NCBI GenBank assembly: GCA_045651165.1 | Contig: JAZRRX010000039.1 | Span: forward strand, 186,001 to 250,000 | DNA length: 64,000 bases | Direction of reading: 5' to 3' | Origin: RGIG4608 sp045651165 | GTDB lineage: Bacteria; Bacillota; Clostridia; Oscillospirales; CAG-272 | Shown: positions 1-9,524 of the stretch, one piece after another | Layout of the letters: every line of letters starts with the position of its first letter | How positions within the stretch are numbered: position 1 is the stretch's first letter | Made by a program: the position numbers and the translations under genes | Notes under the pieces: model-generated | The model's database searches: none | Told to the model about the DNA's origin: nothing | The model's input: the letters and a program-made list of their open reading frames with translations, nothing else

Positions 1-225
1 GCAGGCATCCTTGTCAAAGGATGCCGCCAATGCACTAGGAGTTGGCATACAAACTGTTTGAATTACTTCATTTTGTTCTGTAAAACCATTTTTAAGGGGC
101 TTGCGAAGTCCGCTTGGGCCATCGTTCAATACAATACGATTATCGGGATCACTGTAACTGGCTATTTCCCAAGCATTAAGCCCTGTAAGATATTTGTATC
201 TACTATATCTTTCGTTTTTATCCAT
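1..225 (-). CDS. GH3 beta-glycosidase, N-terminal fragment (cut by window edge)
   Basis: The first 75 residues of a glycoside hydrolase family 3 enzyme can be read; the rest lies beyond base 1. GH3 enzymes remove terminal beta-linked glucose, xylose or related sugars from oligosaccharides. The diagnostic block is NDGPSGLRK at residues 34-42, followed by a VCMPTPSALAASFD segment. These match the LTDGPHGLRK and CFPAA regions of the complete GH3 encoded at 36544-38982. No signal peptide is visible, so the enzyme is probably cytoplasmic. The start lies two bases after the stop of the esterase gene and lacks a clear Shine-Dalgarno site, so translation is probably coupled to that gene. It is the last gene of the minus-strand operon visible here. 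The substrate cannot be told from this fragment. Confidence 0.85.
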   Translation of the reverse strand, partial: MDKNERYSRYKYLTGLNAWEIASYSDPDNRIVLNDGPSGLRKPLKNGFTEQNEVIQTVCMPTPSALAASFDKDAC

Positions 226-227
226 AA

Positions 228-2021
228 TTACTGAATCAAATCATTAATTGAAAAATAAGAATTGAGGTCCGCTTCAGGAATATCAACAAGATTGCCACTA
301 ATGAAATAGTTATCTATAACAATTTTTGTATTCTGAGGAGCACCAACATTTTCAACTATATTTCTATAATTGAAGCAAATCTTAATATCATCAGGATTTG
401 TAATTCCCAAATCTTTATAGCTGATGTAAATTTCAAGCGTCATACCATTTGACTCGCCACAGTTAGCAAGTCCTTTAGTTGTAACGTGATATTCATAATC
501 TGAAAGTTTCTTATTATAAACCTTATTTCCAAGTTCCAAGGTAATGTCATTATCGTTAAGACTTATGCCATTGCCATAAACTCTTAAAAGATTTGCTGCA
601 CTTAAGCAAATTGTTGTTCTATTGGTTACATCTGAGCCTGTAAGGTAAATAATAAAGTTATCATTTCCCTTTTGACCCATATCACCGCGCTTCCAATTTT
701 CACCATCAGTCCAAATTTCACCGTCTTTGATATCGGCCGCGATATAGAGTCCACTTTCACCTTTGATTACGAAAAATTCGCCAAGACTGTTAGGCAAAAG
801 ATTCTTCTTTGCATCTGAATATTCATTCAAATTACCGTCCACGAAAGCAACCTTATCACTTACATTTACTTTAAGTGAAAATTCCTTCACGCCTCGGGTG
901 GTTTTAACTGTAAATTTAACATCCTGTTCGCCAAGCTTATTAATGTCGTAATCAGAATATTCTTCAACTTTAACGTAACCCGTATAATAGTTAGTAAAGC
1001 TTGCTTTTACATATTGAGGAAGTTCAACCTTCACTCCGTAAGGCACATTAATTGTTTCCTCAAGAATTGATTCAACAACTCTTGTGTCGTTATAAGAGAT
1101 AATCTCAGCTGCAATTCTATTACCCAAAATATTGTTGCTCTCTGCACCAAAGTGCCAAGGCTCAAATGTGTTGGTGTAAAGATCGCGTGTTTTAATCAAA
1201 GAAACATTCTTCATATTTTTAGCAACATTTCCTTGAATTTCTCTTAAAGTGTTTGAATATTTGGCACTATTTGTCAATGCCTCTGTAACAACTACAGGCA
1301 TATCGTTATTACCAAAATATGCTCTAAAGTCATTAATAAAATATGTCAATGCCTTTTCGTAAATTGCCATATTTTCGTCAAATTTTGCATCCTGTTCACC
1401 GTGAACAAATGCCATACCGTCAATTACAACCTCATAACCGAGTTCTGTAAGCTCTGTTATTGCCTTTTCGACCAGGCAATAAAGATTATTTGTCAAAGGA
1501 CCTGTTTGCTGACCCTTATTGGTGTCACGAACCTGTCCCAAATTCAAATAAGAAGCAATTTCCTCATCCTCTAACGCGGAGCTAGAATACCAATGATCCT
1601 TAAAAGTTGATCCGCTTGCGGTATATTTTACAATTACTGATTTATAGTCTGCGTCAAATTTTGGATATGCGGAAGCCATTGTTTGTCCCATTCCAATTTC
1701 AGGACCAAACTCTGACGGAAAATCTCCGTATCCGGGCTTGAGAACATCAATATACAATGAGTCATCAATGTTAGGAATGTTGATCAAAGCATCCATTGGC
1801 AAACCATCTGCCAAAATATCCACATCAACATTATCTTCGCTGTCTTCATCGCTCAAATCATTAACCAATGCTTTACCACGAGCACCCGATTGACCTGCCA
1901 AAACAATAAGATGTACCTTATTCTCTTCATTTTCTGAAGGTTGTGTTGGAGTTTTTGGCTGACAACTAACAAGAGGCAACAATATCAAACAAACTAATAA
2001 AATTGCTATAAGTTTTTTCAT
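228..2021 (-). CDS. Secreted SGNH/sialate O-acetylesterase-like lipoprotein
   Basis: A 597-residue lipoprotein with lipobox LVSC (Cys20). Its N-terminal half resembles the SASA/CE6-type SGNH esterases, which remove acetyl groups from polysaccharides or sialic acid. AGQSGARG at 42-49 carries the presumed nucleophile serine; the family usually has AGQSN, so Gly replaces Asn here. HGEQDA at 207-212 corresponds to the family QGExDA block, and the histidine in EPWHFG (His290) is the likely catalytic base. Residues about 315-390 look like a bacterial Ig-like domain and about 392-597 like a CBM9/DOMON-type beta-sandwich, perhaps for carbohydrate binding. An AAGGAGG site precedes the start at the end of the GH43 gene. 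With GH43 and GH3 neighbours, removal of acetyl groups from hemicellulose is the likely role; the exact substrate is inference. Confidence 0.8.
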   Translation of the reverse strand: MKKLIAILLVCLILLPLVSCQPKTPTQPSENEENKVHLIVLAGQSGARGKALVNDLSDEDSEDNVDVDILADGLPMDALINIPNIDDSLYIDVLKPGYGDFPSEFGPEIGMGQTMASAYPKFDADYKSVIVKYTASGSTFKDHWYSSSALEDEEIASYLNLGQVRDTNKGQQTGPLTNNLYCLVEKAITELTELGYEVVIDGMAFVHGEQDAKFDENMAIYEKALTYFINDFRAYFGNNDMPVVVTEALTNSAKYSNTLREIQGNVAKNMKNVSLIKTRDLYTNTFEPWHFGAESNNILGNRIAAEIISYNDTRVVESILEETINVPYGVKVELPQYVKASFTNYYTGYVKVEEYSDYDINKLGEQDVKFTVKTTRGVKEFSLKVNVSDKVAFVDGNLNEYSDAKKNLLPNSLGEFFVIKGESGLYIAADIKDGEIWTDGENWKRGDMGQKGNDNFIIYLTGSDVTNRTTICLSAANLLRVYGNGISLNDNDITLELGNKVYNKKLSDYEYHVTTKGLANCGESNGMTLEIYISYKDLGITNPDDIKICFNYRNIVENVGAPQNTKIVIDNYFISGNLVDIPEADLNSYFSINDLIQ

Positions 2022-2031
2022 TTTTACCTCC

Positions 2032-3717
2032 TTATTTGCCGAGAACTACTATTTCATTCAATGCCACGGCAATATCCGATTTCACGCAAATAACTACGTG
2101 ATCTGCTTCAAATGTGTTTAAAAATTCAATAGTAAATGCACTTGATGGGAAGATGAATTCCTTAGCATCATTAACATATTGGTCAAGTGAGAATTGAGGA
2201 TAATGAACTGCGTTTCCATTACCAAAATCAATATAAACAATTTCAGCTAAAAGTTTCTCATAAAAAGCACTGTTATAAATCGCAATTCCACCGATTTCAT
2301 AAGTTCTATCAAATTTCAATTCAATATAGGAATAACCAGTTCCAAGAGAAACCTCTTTTTCTGATTCCCCTGGAAGATTGTAACAGTCAACTATATAATT
2401 ATCGTTGATTGCACCCACATTAGTAACATTTTCAAACTTAACTTCGGCGCTTGGTGCAACATTAAAATATCCACTCAATTCTCCAGGAAGAGGCTGAATT
2501 GAATATGTCGGTCCATTGCAGAAAGGAACTCCGTTTTTGTCAAAATAAAGATAGTCGAAAGCAAATGCACGTTTTTCGTAACTTCCGTTACCATTTCTAT
2601 CCTGATGTGCGTGATATCCAATCATAATCTGGTCACCGATATTAAAGAAGCAATGGTGAGCAGTACCTGAAGCAAATCCACTCCATTTACTACTGATAGT
2701 AGCATTTCCTATATTAGTTCCGGGATATCCCAACAACAAATTAGTCCAAGTTCCACCTGATTGATAGGGCTTTTCAAAATTGCCGAGGGGAGAATCGGAA
2801 ACTGCATAACAAACATTATAGAATTTATCCCAACATCCATTTACAGAGTAGGTCATATAGTACTTACCATTTGACTTGATAAGATATGGTGCTTCAACAA
2901 TAGGGTGACCATCTCTAAACATTTCCCAGCTCAATGGTTTCAAAATAGAATTGGTTGAATTCAATGCACCCGGTACAACGAGTGAGGTGTATGTTGACCA
3001 ATCCGCTTCATAGGGGCTATTCATCTTAACTCCAACTATATGCTGATTTTCATTTGTAGCAACACTATAATACATATACATTTGGTCATCATCGTCAACG
3101 AAAATTGTGATATCCAATACACCAAATTTTACATTTTGATCCAAAAACAGTGGGTTGTTCAAGCCATCAACACTGTCGTTTTGTAATGGTCTATATGGTC
3201 CTAAAGGATTATTGGCAACTACAACGCTATTTCTACGACGTGATGTGCCGTCGGGGTCACTCTGTCCCCTATCCATTGCACTGTAGTACATATAGTACAC
3301 ACCATCAAAGCAATACAATTCAGGAGCATAAATAGCAGCAGCATCCGCTTCCCAACCCTCAAAGCTTGCGGGATCGTAAATCGATGTGTGTCTTGTATAA
3401 GTAACGAAATCTTCTGTTGTAAAGCAATCTATAACGCTATTATCCCTATCATTTGTACCAACTATGTAGTATTTGCCGTCTTCAACATATATGTGAGGAT
3501 CGGCTAACGGAACATCCTTAAGATTATTTACATACCACATTGACTCATCGTATGTCAATCCTTTGCCATCGTATGTTGTAGCGTGATCAATATAATCAAC
3601 ACCCTCAGTCAAATTTGATTCTACATTTTCGGGATATTTGCTTTTAGTCACAACACATCCTGACAAAGTTGACAAGAGAATAACTACTATCATTAAGACA
3701 GATATTTTTTTGCTCAT
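2032..3717 (-). CDS. GH43-family glycosidase lipoprotein
   Basis: A 561-residue surface lipoprotein (lipobox LSGC, Cys21) with a five-bladed beta-propeller of the GH43 type. The family holds beta-xylosidases, alpha-arabinofuranosidases and arabinanases. The three acidic residues are visible: Asp73 in LADPHIY (base), Asp202 in LDITIF (pKa modulator) and Glu275 in VEAPYL (acid). Repeated GKYYMxYS-type blade motifs support the fold. The last roughly 140 residues look like a beta-sandwich accessory domain resembling F5/8-type modules. A GGAGG site precedes the start, 28 bases after the ATPase gene. Its operon context with an ABC importer, an esterase and a GH3 enzyme points to arabinoxylan or arabinan trimming at the cell surface. 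The subfamily is not resolved. Confidence 0.88.
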   Translation of the reverse strand: MSKKISVLMIVVILLSTLSGCVVTKSKYPENVESNLTEGVDYIDHATTYDGKGLTYDESMWYVNNLKDVPLADPHIYVEDGKYYIVGTNDRDNSVIDCFTTEDFVTYTRHTSIYDPASFEGWEADAAAIYAPELYCFDGVYYMYYSAMDRGQSDPDGTSRRRNSVVVANNPLGPYRPLQNDSVDGLNNPLFLDQNVKFGVLDITIFVDDDDQMYMYYSVATNENQHIVGVKMNSPYEADWSTYTSLVVPGALNSTNSILKPLSWEMFRDGHPIVEAPYLIKSNGKYYMTYSVNGCWDKFYNVCYAVSDSPLGNFEKPYQSGGTWTNLLLGYPGTNIGNATISSKWSGFASGTAHHCFFNIGDQIMIGYHAHQDRNGNGSYEKRAFAFDYLYFDKNGVPFCNGPTYSIQPLPGELSGYFNVAPSAEVKFENVTNVGAINDNYIVDCYNLPGESEKEVSLGTGYSYIELKFDRTYEIGGIAIYNSAFYEKLLAEIVYIDFGNGNAVHYPQFSLDQYVNDAKEFIFPSSAFTIEFLNTFEADHVVICVKSDIAVALNEIVVLGK

Positions 3718-3745
3718 AATAAAACCTCCAAATCTATCATAAATC

Positions 3746-5824
3746 TCAAATTCTATCTCCGCAACTATCGTCGAAAATCAAAATTTTATCTTTATTAAAT
3801 GCCAATTCAACATCAGTATGAGGTTTGATCAATACATTAGTTGAAATCTTTGCTACAATATTTGCATCTGCAAATTCAGAGTGAATCAAAAGCTCACTAC
3901 CAAGCAATTCAACTATATTTGAATTAACAACGAATTTTTCTGTTTTGTTCCCTACAAATTCCGAATCCAAAACAATATCTTCAGGTCTAACACCCACTCT
4001 TATGGGGTGCTTACCTTTCAATGCATTTTCGCATTTAGCCAAAAGATTTTGAGCAACCTCATAAAGATTGTTAACAAATTCAATATCGGTTGAGTTCAAA
4101 TTAACACTAACTTTAGGAGCCTTCTTGTTTTTCTTTGGCTTTTGATAATACAAGGTATCGTCAACAACAATTTCTTCTTTGCTAAATACCTGTGCATTAT
4201 GTAACATTCCAATATCGGAAGAAGGAATCTTTTCAAATGTCAACAATGGTGCTCTAAACTTAAGAAGCCACTTCTTATCAACTTTTGTAAATTGTCCTTT
4301 ATTTTCTTTTTTAAATGTGTTGAGTAAGTCTTTGATTTCTTTTCCACACTCAATATCTTGAACTATTTCAAGAACTTCATCGATGGTTTTACTCAAAATT
4401 CCCACATTAACTTCACCATCGTGATTATAGAGAACCTTATCAAGAACCTTCAATGCATGCATTTTCTTAAAATCATCAGTAGCGAGCATTCTCTTGAGTT
4501 CATTGATTTTTGCTTCATAATAAGCATTATGACGCGCAACATAGTCCTCAGTTAAACCAATATCATATCCATTTGAAAAAACGAGCTTTCCATTATCGTA
4601 TTCCGCATCAAAAATATTCATTGCAGGTGAACCGATAAAGGTTGCAACGAAAATATTCTTAGGATTACAGTAAATTTCTTGAGGAGTACCAATCTGTTGA
4701 ACCCAACCCTTACTCATAACCACAATTTTTGTTGCCATTGTCATAGCTTCAGTTTGGTCGTGAGTAACGTAAATTGTTGTTGCACCAATCTGCTCGTGAA
4801 TTCTAACGATTTCACTACGCATTTGAACTCTAAGCTTCGCATCAAGGTTTGACAAGGGCTCGTCCATCAAAAACAATTTAGCATTTCTTACAATAGCACG
4901 TCCCAATGCAACACGTTGCATCTGTCCGCCTGACAATTCCTTGGGTCTTCTATCAAGATAAGGACCAAGATCCAAGATTTCTGCCGCTTCAAATACTCTT
5001 GCACGAATTTCTTCCTTGCTCATCTTTACGCTGTGATATTGAATTTCGCCATTTTTCAAGAGACGGTATTCATCATCAATATCGTATTTTTTAGCGGTAA
5101 GCTTTTTAGTTTCTTTTTCTATTTTTTCTTTTCCAGTATTTTTAATATGCTCGTACAACGAAACGCCCTTAACATCTCTACGCAAATCCACGATGTAATT
5201 AATATCGTACTTGCAAAGTATATTAGCAGCTTCATCGCATATCTTCATTCTTGTTGCAACATATTCAACTACTGTGCCATAGTTCAATGATTTGTTTTTA
5301 GCTCCCTTTATTGCCTCAACAAATTCATGCATTCTATTATCAATAACGTCCAAAACCTGATTCCAAGCTTTAATAACAGTTGCTTCCATGGGGCGTTTAA
5401 ATTTACGAGCCCTAAGAGGAAATGCAATATTATCAAATACTGTCATTTGAGGATATAAAGCATAATTTTGGAAAACCATTGAAATATCGCGGTCTTTACT
5501 GCTTGTATAATTTGACAAAACCTTGTCTATATACAAATAACCGCTAGTAATATCCTCAAGTCCTGCGACCATACGCAAGGTTGTTGATTTACCACATCCG
5601 GAGGGACCAACCAAAACAATGAAATCGTTTTCAGATATATCGATATTAAAATCGTATACGGCTTGAACTCCGTTGGGATAAATTTTATTAATATCCTTCA
5701 AGGATACAAAAGCATCAATTTCACTATTAGCTATTTTGTATCCACTTTTTTTCAATATTTTGCCTGCTTTACGGGATGCTACCACCATACTACCATTAGC
5801 AGGAGTATTATCTCTATTAACCAT
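3746..5824 (-). CDS. Oversized sugar ABC transporter ATPase with two long insertions
   Basis: A MalK/MsmX-like ATPase that energises the adjacent permeases. At 692 residues it is nearly twice the usual 355-370 and twice its two paralogues in this window (354 and 361). Walker A is GPSGCGKST at 73-81, the Q-loop FQN is at 118-120, the signature LSGGQ at 297-301, Walker B ends MDEP near 320, and the H-loop is His355. There is an N-terminal extension of about 38 residues. A lysine/glutamate-rich insertion of about 120 residues (145-267) separates the Q-loop from the signature. A second insertion of about 175 residues (425-603) interrupts the C-terminal regulatory/TOBE domain, which resumes at IRVGVRPEDIVL. 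All core motifs are intact and the frame is open, so it is probably active. The role of the insertions is unknown. Confidence 0.88.
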   Translation of the reverse strand: MVNRDNTPANGSMVVASRKAGKILKKSGYKIANSEIDAFVSLKDINKIYPNGVQAVYDFNIDISENDFIVLVGPSGCGKSTTLRMVAGLEDITSGYLYIDKVLSNYTSSKDRDISMVFQNYALYPQMTVFDNIAFPLRARKFKRPMEATVIKAWNQVLDVIDNRMHEFVEAIKGAKNKSLNYGTVVEYVATRMKICDEAANILCKYDINYIVDLRRDVKGVSLYEHIKNTGKEKIEKETKKLTAKKYDIDDEYRLLKNGEIQYHSVKMSKEEIRARVFEAAEILDLGPYLDRRPKELSGGQMQRVALGRAIVRNAKLFLMDEPLSNLDAKLRVQMRSEIVRIHEQIGATTIYVTHDQTEAMTMATKIVVMSKGWVQQIGTPQEIYCNPKNIFVATFIGSPAMNIFDAEYDNGKLVFSNGYDIGLTEDYVARHNAYYEAKINELKRMLATDDFKKMHALKVLDKVLYNHDGEVNVGILSKTIDEVLEIVQDIECGKEIKDLLNTFKKENKGQFTKVDKKWLLKFRAPLLTFEKIPSSDIGMLHNAQVFSKEEIVVDDTLYYQKPKKNKKAPKVSVNLNSTDIEFVNNLYEVAQNLLAKCENALKGKHPIRVGVRPEDIVLDSEFVGNKTEKFVVNSNIVELLGSELLIHSEFADANIVAKISTNVLIKPHTDVELAFNKDKILIFDDSCGDRI

Positions 5825-5836
5825 TTATTCCACTCC

Positions 5837-6787
5837 TTATCCTTTAATTCCACTGCTCGACATACCCTCAATAATCTTATCTTGGGCAATAATGTACATC
5901 ACAAGTACGGGCAATAAGCAAATCACACCACCTGCCAAAGCAGTACCGATGAGATTACTTGTTTTAGAGTTGTTTATAATGTACGCCATACCAACCTGTA
6001 ATGTCCACAAGTTAGTATCCTTTGCTCCGTATAACATCTGAGGCCAAATCAAATCGTTCCAACCGCCCATAAATCCAAACAATCCTTGAACAAATAGAAC
6101 GGTTTTGCCAAGTGGCAATACAATTTTATAGAAAGTTTTAAAATTACTGTAGCCATCCATTTTAGCTGATTCAATAAGATCCTTAGGAATCGACTCGAAG
6201 AATGTTTTTATAAGATACATTCCATAAACACCGCCAAGTCCCGGAATAATAAGGGCTAAAAGAGATCTATTAAGCCCCATAGAGTAGACCATTGACTGAT
6301 TACCAACCGCAGTAGCAGCACCCGGAATAATCATTGAGGCAATTATACCTGCAAACAATACGTTGCGGTATTTAAAATCTATAAATGTGAACGCGTATGC
6401 CGCAAGGGATGCTACAAACAAATACAATACTGTTCCACCTATCGCGGAAAAGCAGCTGTTTAAAAACCAAGTTCCGATTTTGTAATCCTGAACTGTATTT
6501 GCTTGTCCAATACCCTCGGGTAATTTTCCTAAAAGGAGCATTTCATAGTTTTCTAAGGTATATCCGCTATGAGGATAGAATAATTCCTTTGGATAAAGCA
6601 TTGTGTCGGTATATCCTCTAAGCGAACCGAAGAACATAATAACAAACGGTGATAACCAAACTATGCAAAATATCAACAAAAATACAAAGGATATTACCTT
6701 GCCAATATTAACTTTTTTCTTTTCTCCAAATTCTTTCTTTTTACGAAAGCCTATGTATTGTTCTAAAGTTATCTGATTTCGTGCCAT
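5837..6787 (-). CDS. Sugar ABC transporter permease (MalG-type)
   Basis: A 316-residue inner-membrane permease of the carbohydrate-uptake CUT1 class, with a charged N-terminal tail and about six membrane segments. The EAA loop that docks the ATPase is visible in the C-terminal third as ESAKMDGYSNFKTFYKIVLP. It would pair with the MalF-type permease encoded just upstream to form the pore. Its start (GGAGG site, ATG at 6787) lies 19 bases inside the end of that gene, which implies coupled translation. The 12-base gap to the ATPase gene places all three in one transcript. Confidence 0.92.
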   Translation of the reverse strand: MARNQITLEQYIGFRKKKEFGEKKKVNIGKVISFVFLLIFCIVWLSPFVIMFFGSLRGYTDTMLYPKELFYPHSGYTLENYEMLLLGKLPEGIGQANTVQDYKIGTWFLNSCFSAIGGTVLYLFVASLAAYAFTFIDFKYRNVLFAGIIASMIIPGAATAVGNQSMVYSMGLNRSLLALIIPGLGGVYGMYLIKTFFESIPKDLIESAKMDGYSNFKTFYKIVLPLGKTVLFVQGLFGFMGGWNDLIWPQMLYGAKDTNLWTLQVGMAYIINNSKTSNLIGTALAGGVICLLPVLVMYIIAQDKIIEGMSSSGIKG

Positions 6788-7836
6788 TTGTTATATGCCT
6801 CCGAAATTTTAGTTCCTGTTTTCTTTTCGCGAGTGATATACATCTGAATACCGGATATAATTCCCGCAAAAAGTGCGAATACCAAGCTTGCCGCAGCGCC
6901 CAGTCCATAAAGACTAGACTTAAACTGCAAATTATTCGCAACCAAATCTTGTATAAAATACATTAATGTAGAAGTTTTACCGCCGGCGGGCATACTTGCA
7001 ATTGCCGCAATTGAGGGTCCACCGCTTGACAAAACATAGTTTTGACCGTAAAGTCCAAGATAACCCAAAATCGTTGTGAACAAGCATAAAACGAGTTGGG
7101 GCTTAATTCCCGGAACGGTAACGTTTAAAATTTTTCTCCAAGTTGAGCAACCGTCTATGTCGGCAGCTTCATAAAGATGCTTTGGAACGTTTTGAAGTCC
7201 CGCGCTCAAAATAATGAAGTTACCTCCCCAACCTCCCCACAAACACATAAGGAAGATGGGAATCCATGCGTATGCAATTTCAACAGTTTGCCCAAACAAA
7301 TCAAATGAAAACCACGTATCTATAAACCACATGGTTTCAATACCAAAAAACTCTGCAAGCACACCGTGTTGAGATTTCGACATAAATAACAAGGTAAAAA
7401 TAGTACCTGCAGCAGTAAGAGGTACGATTGACGGCATATAGATAAGTGCTCTGAACAATTTGAAGCCGGGTGGCTTCATATTAACTAATATTGCTAAGCC
7501 TAAAGGCAATAGAATTGCAATTGGAACCATTATCACCGAAAACATTATGGTATGTACAAAAGAAAGCCAAAAGCTATTGTAGATACCGGGCATAAACGAT
7601 TTATCAAAAATCATTTTGAACCACATAAAATTGTTAAATTCTTCAATGCCCGGTTTACCATATTGAAAGTTTGTAAGTGAAATGTAAATTCCATAAAATA
7701 GCGGCAATACAAAGAAAGTTATGAATGCCGCTATATACGGTAACAAGAATATGGCAGTTACACCATATTTTTTTAACAATCCTACTCGTCTAGATCTCTG
7801 CTTAGCATACTCTTCTAAAACGATAGTTTTTGTCAT
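6769..7836 (-). CDS. Sugar ABC transporter permease (MalF-type)
   Basis: A 355-residue permease with about six membrane helices; the first begins near residue 28 in the FLLPYIAAFITFFVLPLFYG segment. The EAA motif EAADIDGCSTWRKILNVTVP is the ATPase docking loop. It forms the second half of the transmembrane pore with the MalG-type protein encoded downstream, whose gene overlaps this one. The neighbouring solute-binding lipoprotein, GH43 and esterase suggest that hemicellulose oligosaccharides are the cargo; this is inferred from context only. Confidence 0.92.
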   Translation of the reverse strand: MTKTIVLEEYAKQRSRRVGLLKKYGVTAIFLLPYIAAFITFFVLPLFYGIYISLTNFQYGKPGIEEFNNFMWFKMIFDKSFMPGIYNSFWLSFVHTIMFSVIMVPIAILLPLGLAILVNMKPPGFKLFRALIYMPSIVPLTAAGTIFTLLFMSKSQHGVLAEFFGIETMWFIDTWFSFDLFGQTVEIAYAWIPIFLMCLWGGWGGNFIILSAGLQNVPKHLYEAADIDGCSTWRKILNVTVPGIKPQLVLCLFTTILGYLGLYGQNYVLSSGGPSIAAIASMPAGGKTSTLMYFIQDLVANNLQFKSSLYGLGAAASLVFALFAGIISGIQMYITREKKTGTKISEAYNKWHEIR

Positions 7837-7853
7837 AAATTCATTCCTAAAAT

Positions 7854-9494
7854 TTATTTAAATCCTAATTTTAACAAGTTAAGTGCTTCTTGAGTGGATG
7901 TAGCAGTAGCATACAATTTTTGAAGCGCTATCTCTACTGTACAACCATCAGCAGACAAAAGCTGTGCCTGAACATCACCAACTGCAGTAGTCAAACCGCT
8001 AATCAATGTTGTGGCATACTTTGTACTTTCAAGAGTGATAATGTTTGCAGGATCACCCATTGCAGTCAATGTAATGCTATTTTTAGCTGCAGTTTTATAT
8101 GAGCTGGATTCATATACGTTCTGCCAAGCAGGAAGGTGACCTGCCTTACACCATTCTGTAAGGTTGTAGTTACCATTATCGTCCTGACCCTGAGTGAGCC
8201 ATTCAGCAAATATCAATGCAGCAGCAACCTTCTGCATACTTGTTACCTTTTGAGTAACTGTAACAACGTGACCGTTACCATACCACTTAGAAGCTGTATC
8301 GGCAGGAGCATCCTCAGTAGCCATATAGTAAGGACGAGCTACTGCATAAGGATTTGTATATATGGGATCTGCCGCATCTTCAGCAGTAACACCAAGTTTA
8401 CCTGCAGTTGAGAGCTGCTTATTGTTCCACCAAAGGTCATAGGTATTAGCAACCATCCAAGGTCCTTCAGAGAACATAACAATCTGTCCTGTGGGGAAAG
8501 CAGCTTCCTTATTACCTGCGTCACCGTATAAACCTGAGTTATAACGTTCAACTATATCAGTAATGTACTGAACAAGACCTGAGTTGTTTTGGAAAGTAAC
8601 GTTACCACTTGCATCAAGGAGAGAACCTCCATTTACATACAAAGCAGTCAAGTTGTCACTTTCTTGTGAATGGAAGAAAGCGGGATAGAAGGGTGTGTCT
8701 TTTGTTCCTACTACCAAGCTTTGATCCTTCATGTTGGGATTACCATTTTTCAACTGATACCAAGAGTGATCTTGATCAAGGTTGATATTTCTTACCCAAA
8801 GCTCACCGGAGTCTGCAAGTCTTCTCAAACCTTCAAGCAATGTCTGATATTCCTCATAGGATTCAGGAATAAAGCGTGTATTGTTATCAAATCCAAGACC
8901 GTTCTTCTTAATGATATCCTGTCTAATCTGTGTCAAATATCCGTGAGCATCAACGGGAACACCGTAGTGATTGCCCTCGTGAATTGTTGTTTTTTCTATA
9001 TTATCGTAAGCATTTGCAAAATCAATGCTAACACCTGTCTTTGTAATCAACTCATCAAGGGGATAGAAATAACCCTTAAGAGCATATTCAATATTCTTTT
9101 CATTGTGCATCAAGCAAATGTCGGGGAAATTTGCATAGTCATTTGCATATGTACTGTCAAGTGCATTATAGTAGTCATAGTGGCCAACGCTTGTAACCTT
9201 GATTTCAATCATGCCAGCAAATTCTTTGTTGAATTCTTTAACAAGATCCAACAAAATTTCCTGGTCTGGTTGACCAATAACACTCCACAAGTTAAGCTGA
9301 ACGTTTTCAAGAAGAGAAACGTCAAATTTACCGTCATCGCCTAAAGGAAGGTCATCAACGATATTATCAAGAGGATTTGTGGAGGTTTTCTCTTTTTCTC
9401 CACCGCCACAACCAACTAAAACAACCATTAAAGTTGTGCTCATCAATGCAAGAATCATCAACAAGCTTAAAGTTTTTAATACATTCTTTTTCAT
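7854..9494 (-). CDS. Sugar ABC transporter solute-binding lipoprotein
   Basis: A 546-residue extracellular binding protein anchored through lipobox LVGC (Cys29). It is a member of the large bacterial extracellular solute-binding class 1 family that delivers oligosaccharides to CUT1 permeases. Family-like features include the LNLWSVIGQPDQEILLDLVK start of the first lobe and the GQIVMFSEGPWMVAN stretch in the second. It is longer than typical members of about 420 residues, which is common for proteins that bind larger glycans. An AGAAAGGA site precedes the start. It lies 17 bases upstream of the permease genes. Confidence 0.92.
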   Translation of the reverse strand: MKKNVLKTLSLLMILALMSTTLMVVLVGCGGGEKEKTSTNPLDNIVDDLPLGDDGKFDVSLLENVQLNLWSVIGQPDQEILLDLVKEFNKEFAGMIEIKVTSVGHYDYYNALDSTYANDYANFPDICLMHNEKNIEYALKGYFYPLDELITKTGVSIDFANAYDNIEKTTIHEGNHYGVPVDAHGYLTQIRQDIIKKNGLGFDNNTRFIPESYEEYQTLLEGLRRLADSGELWVRNINLDQDHSWYQLKNGNPNMKDQSLVVGTKDTPFYPAFFHSQESDNLTALYVNGGSLLDASGNVTFQNNSGLVQYITDIVERYNSGLYGDAGNKEAAFPTGQIVMFSEGPWMVANTYDLWWNNKQLSTAGKLGVTAEDAADPIYTNPYAVARPYYMATEDAPADTASKWYGNGHVVTVTQKVTSMQKVAAALIFAEWLTQGQDDNGNYNLTEWCKAGHLPAWQNVYESSSYKTAAKNSITLTAMGDPANIITLESTKYATTLISGLTTAVGDVQAQLLSADGCTVEIALQKLYATATSTQEALNLLKLGFK

Positions 9495-9524
9495 AAGAAC
9501 TTTCCTTTCTATTTTTATGATTTG

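Noticed and set aside
8670..9344. Antisense open frame of 224 codons inside the sugar-binding protein gene
   Set aside because: No recognisable domain or start signal; explained by codon bias of the real gene on the minus strand.
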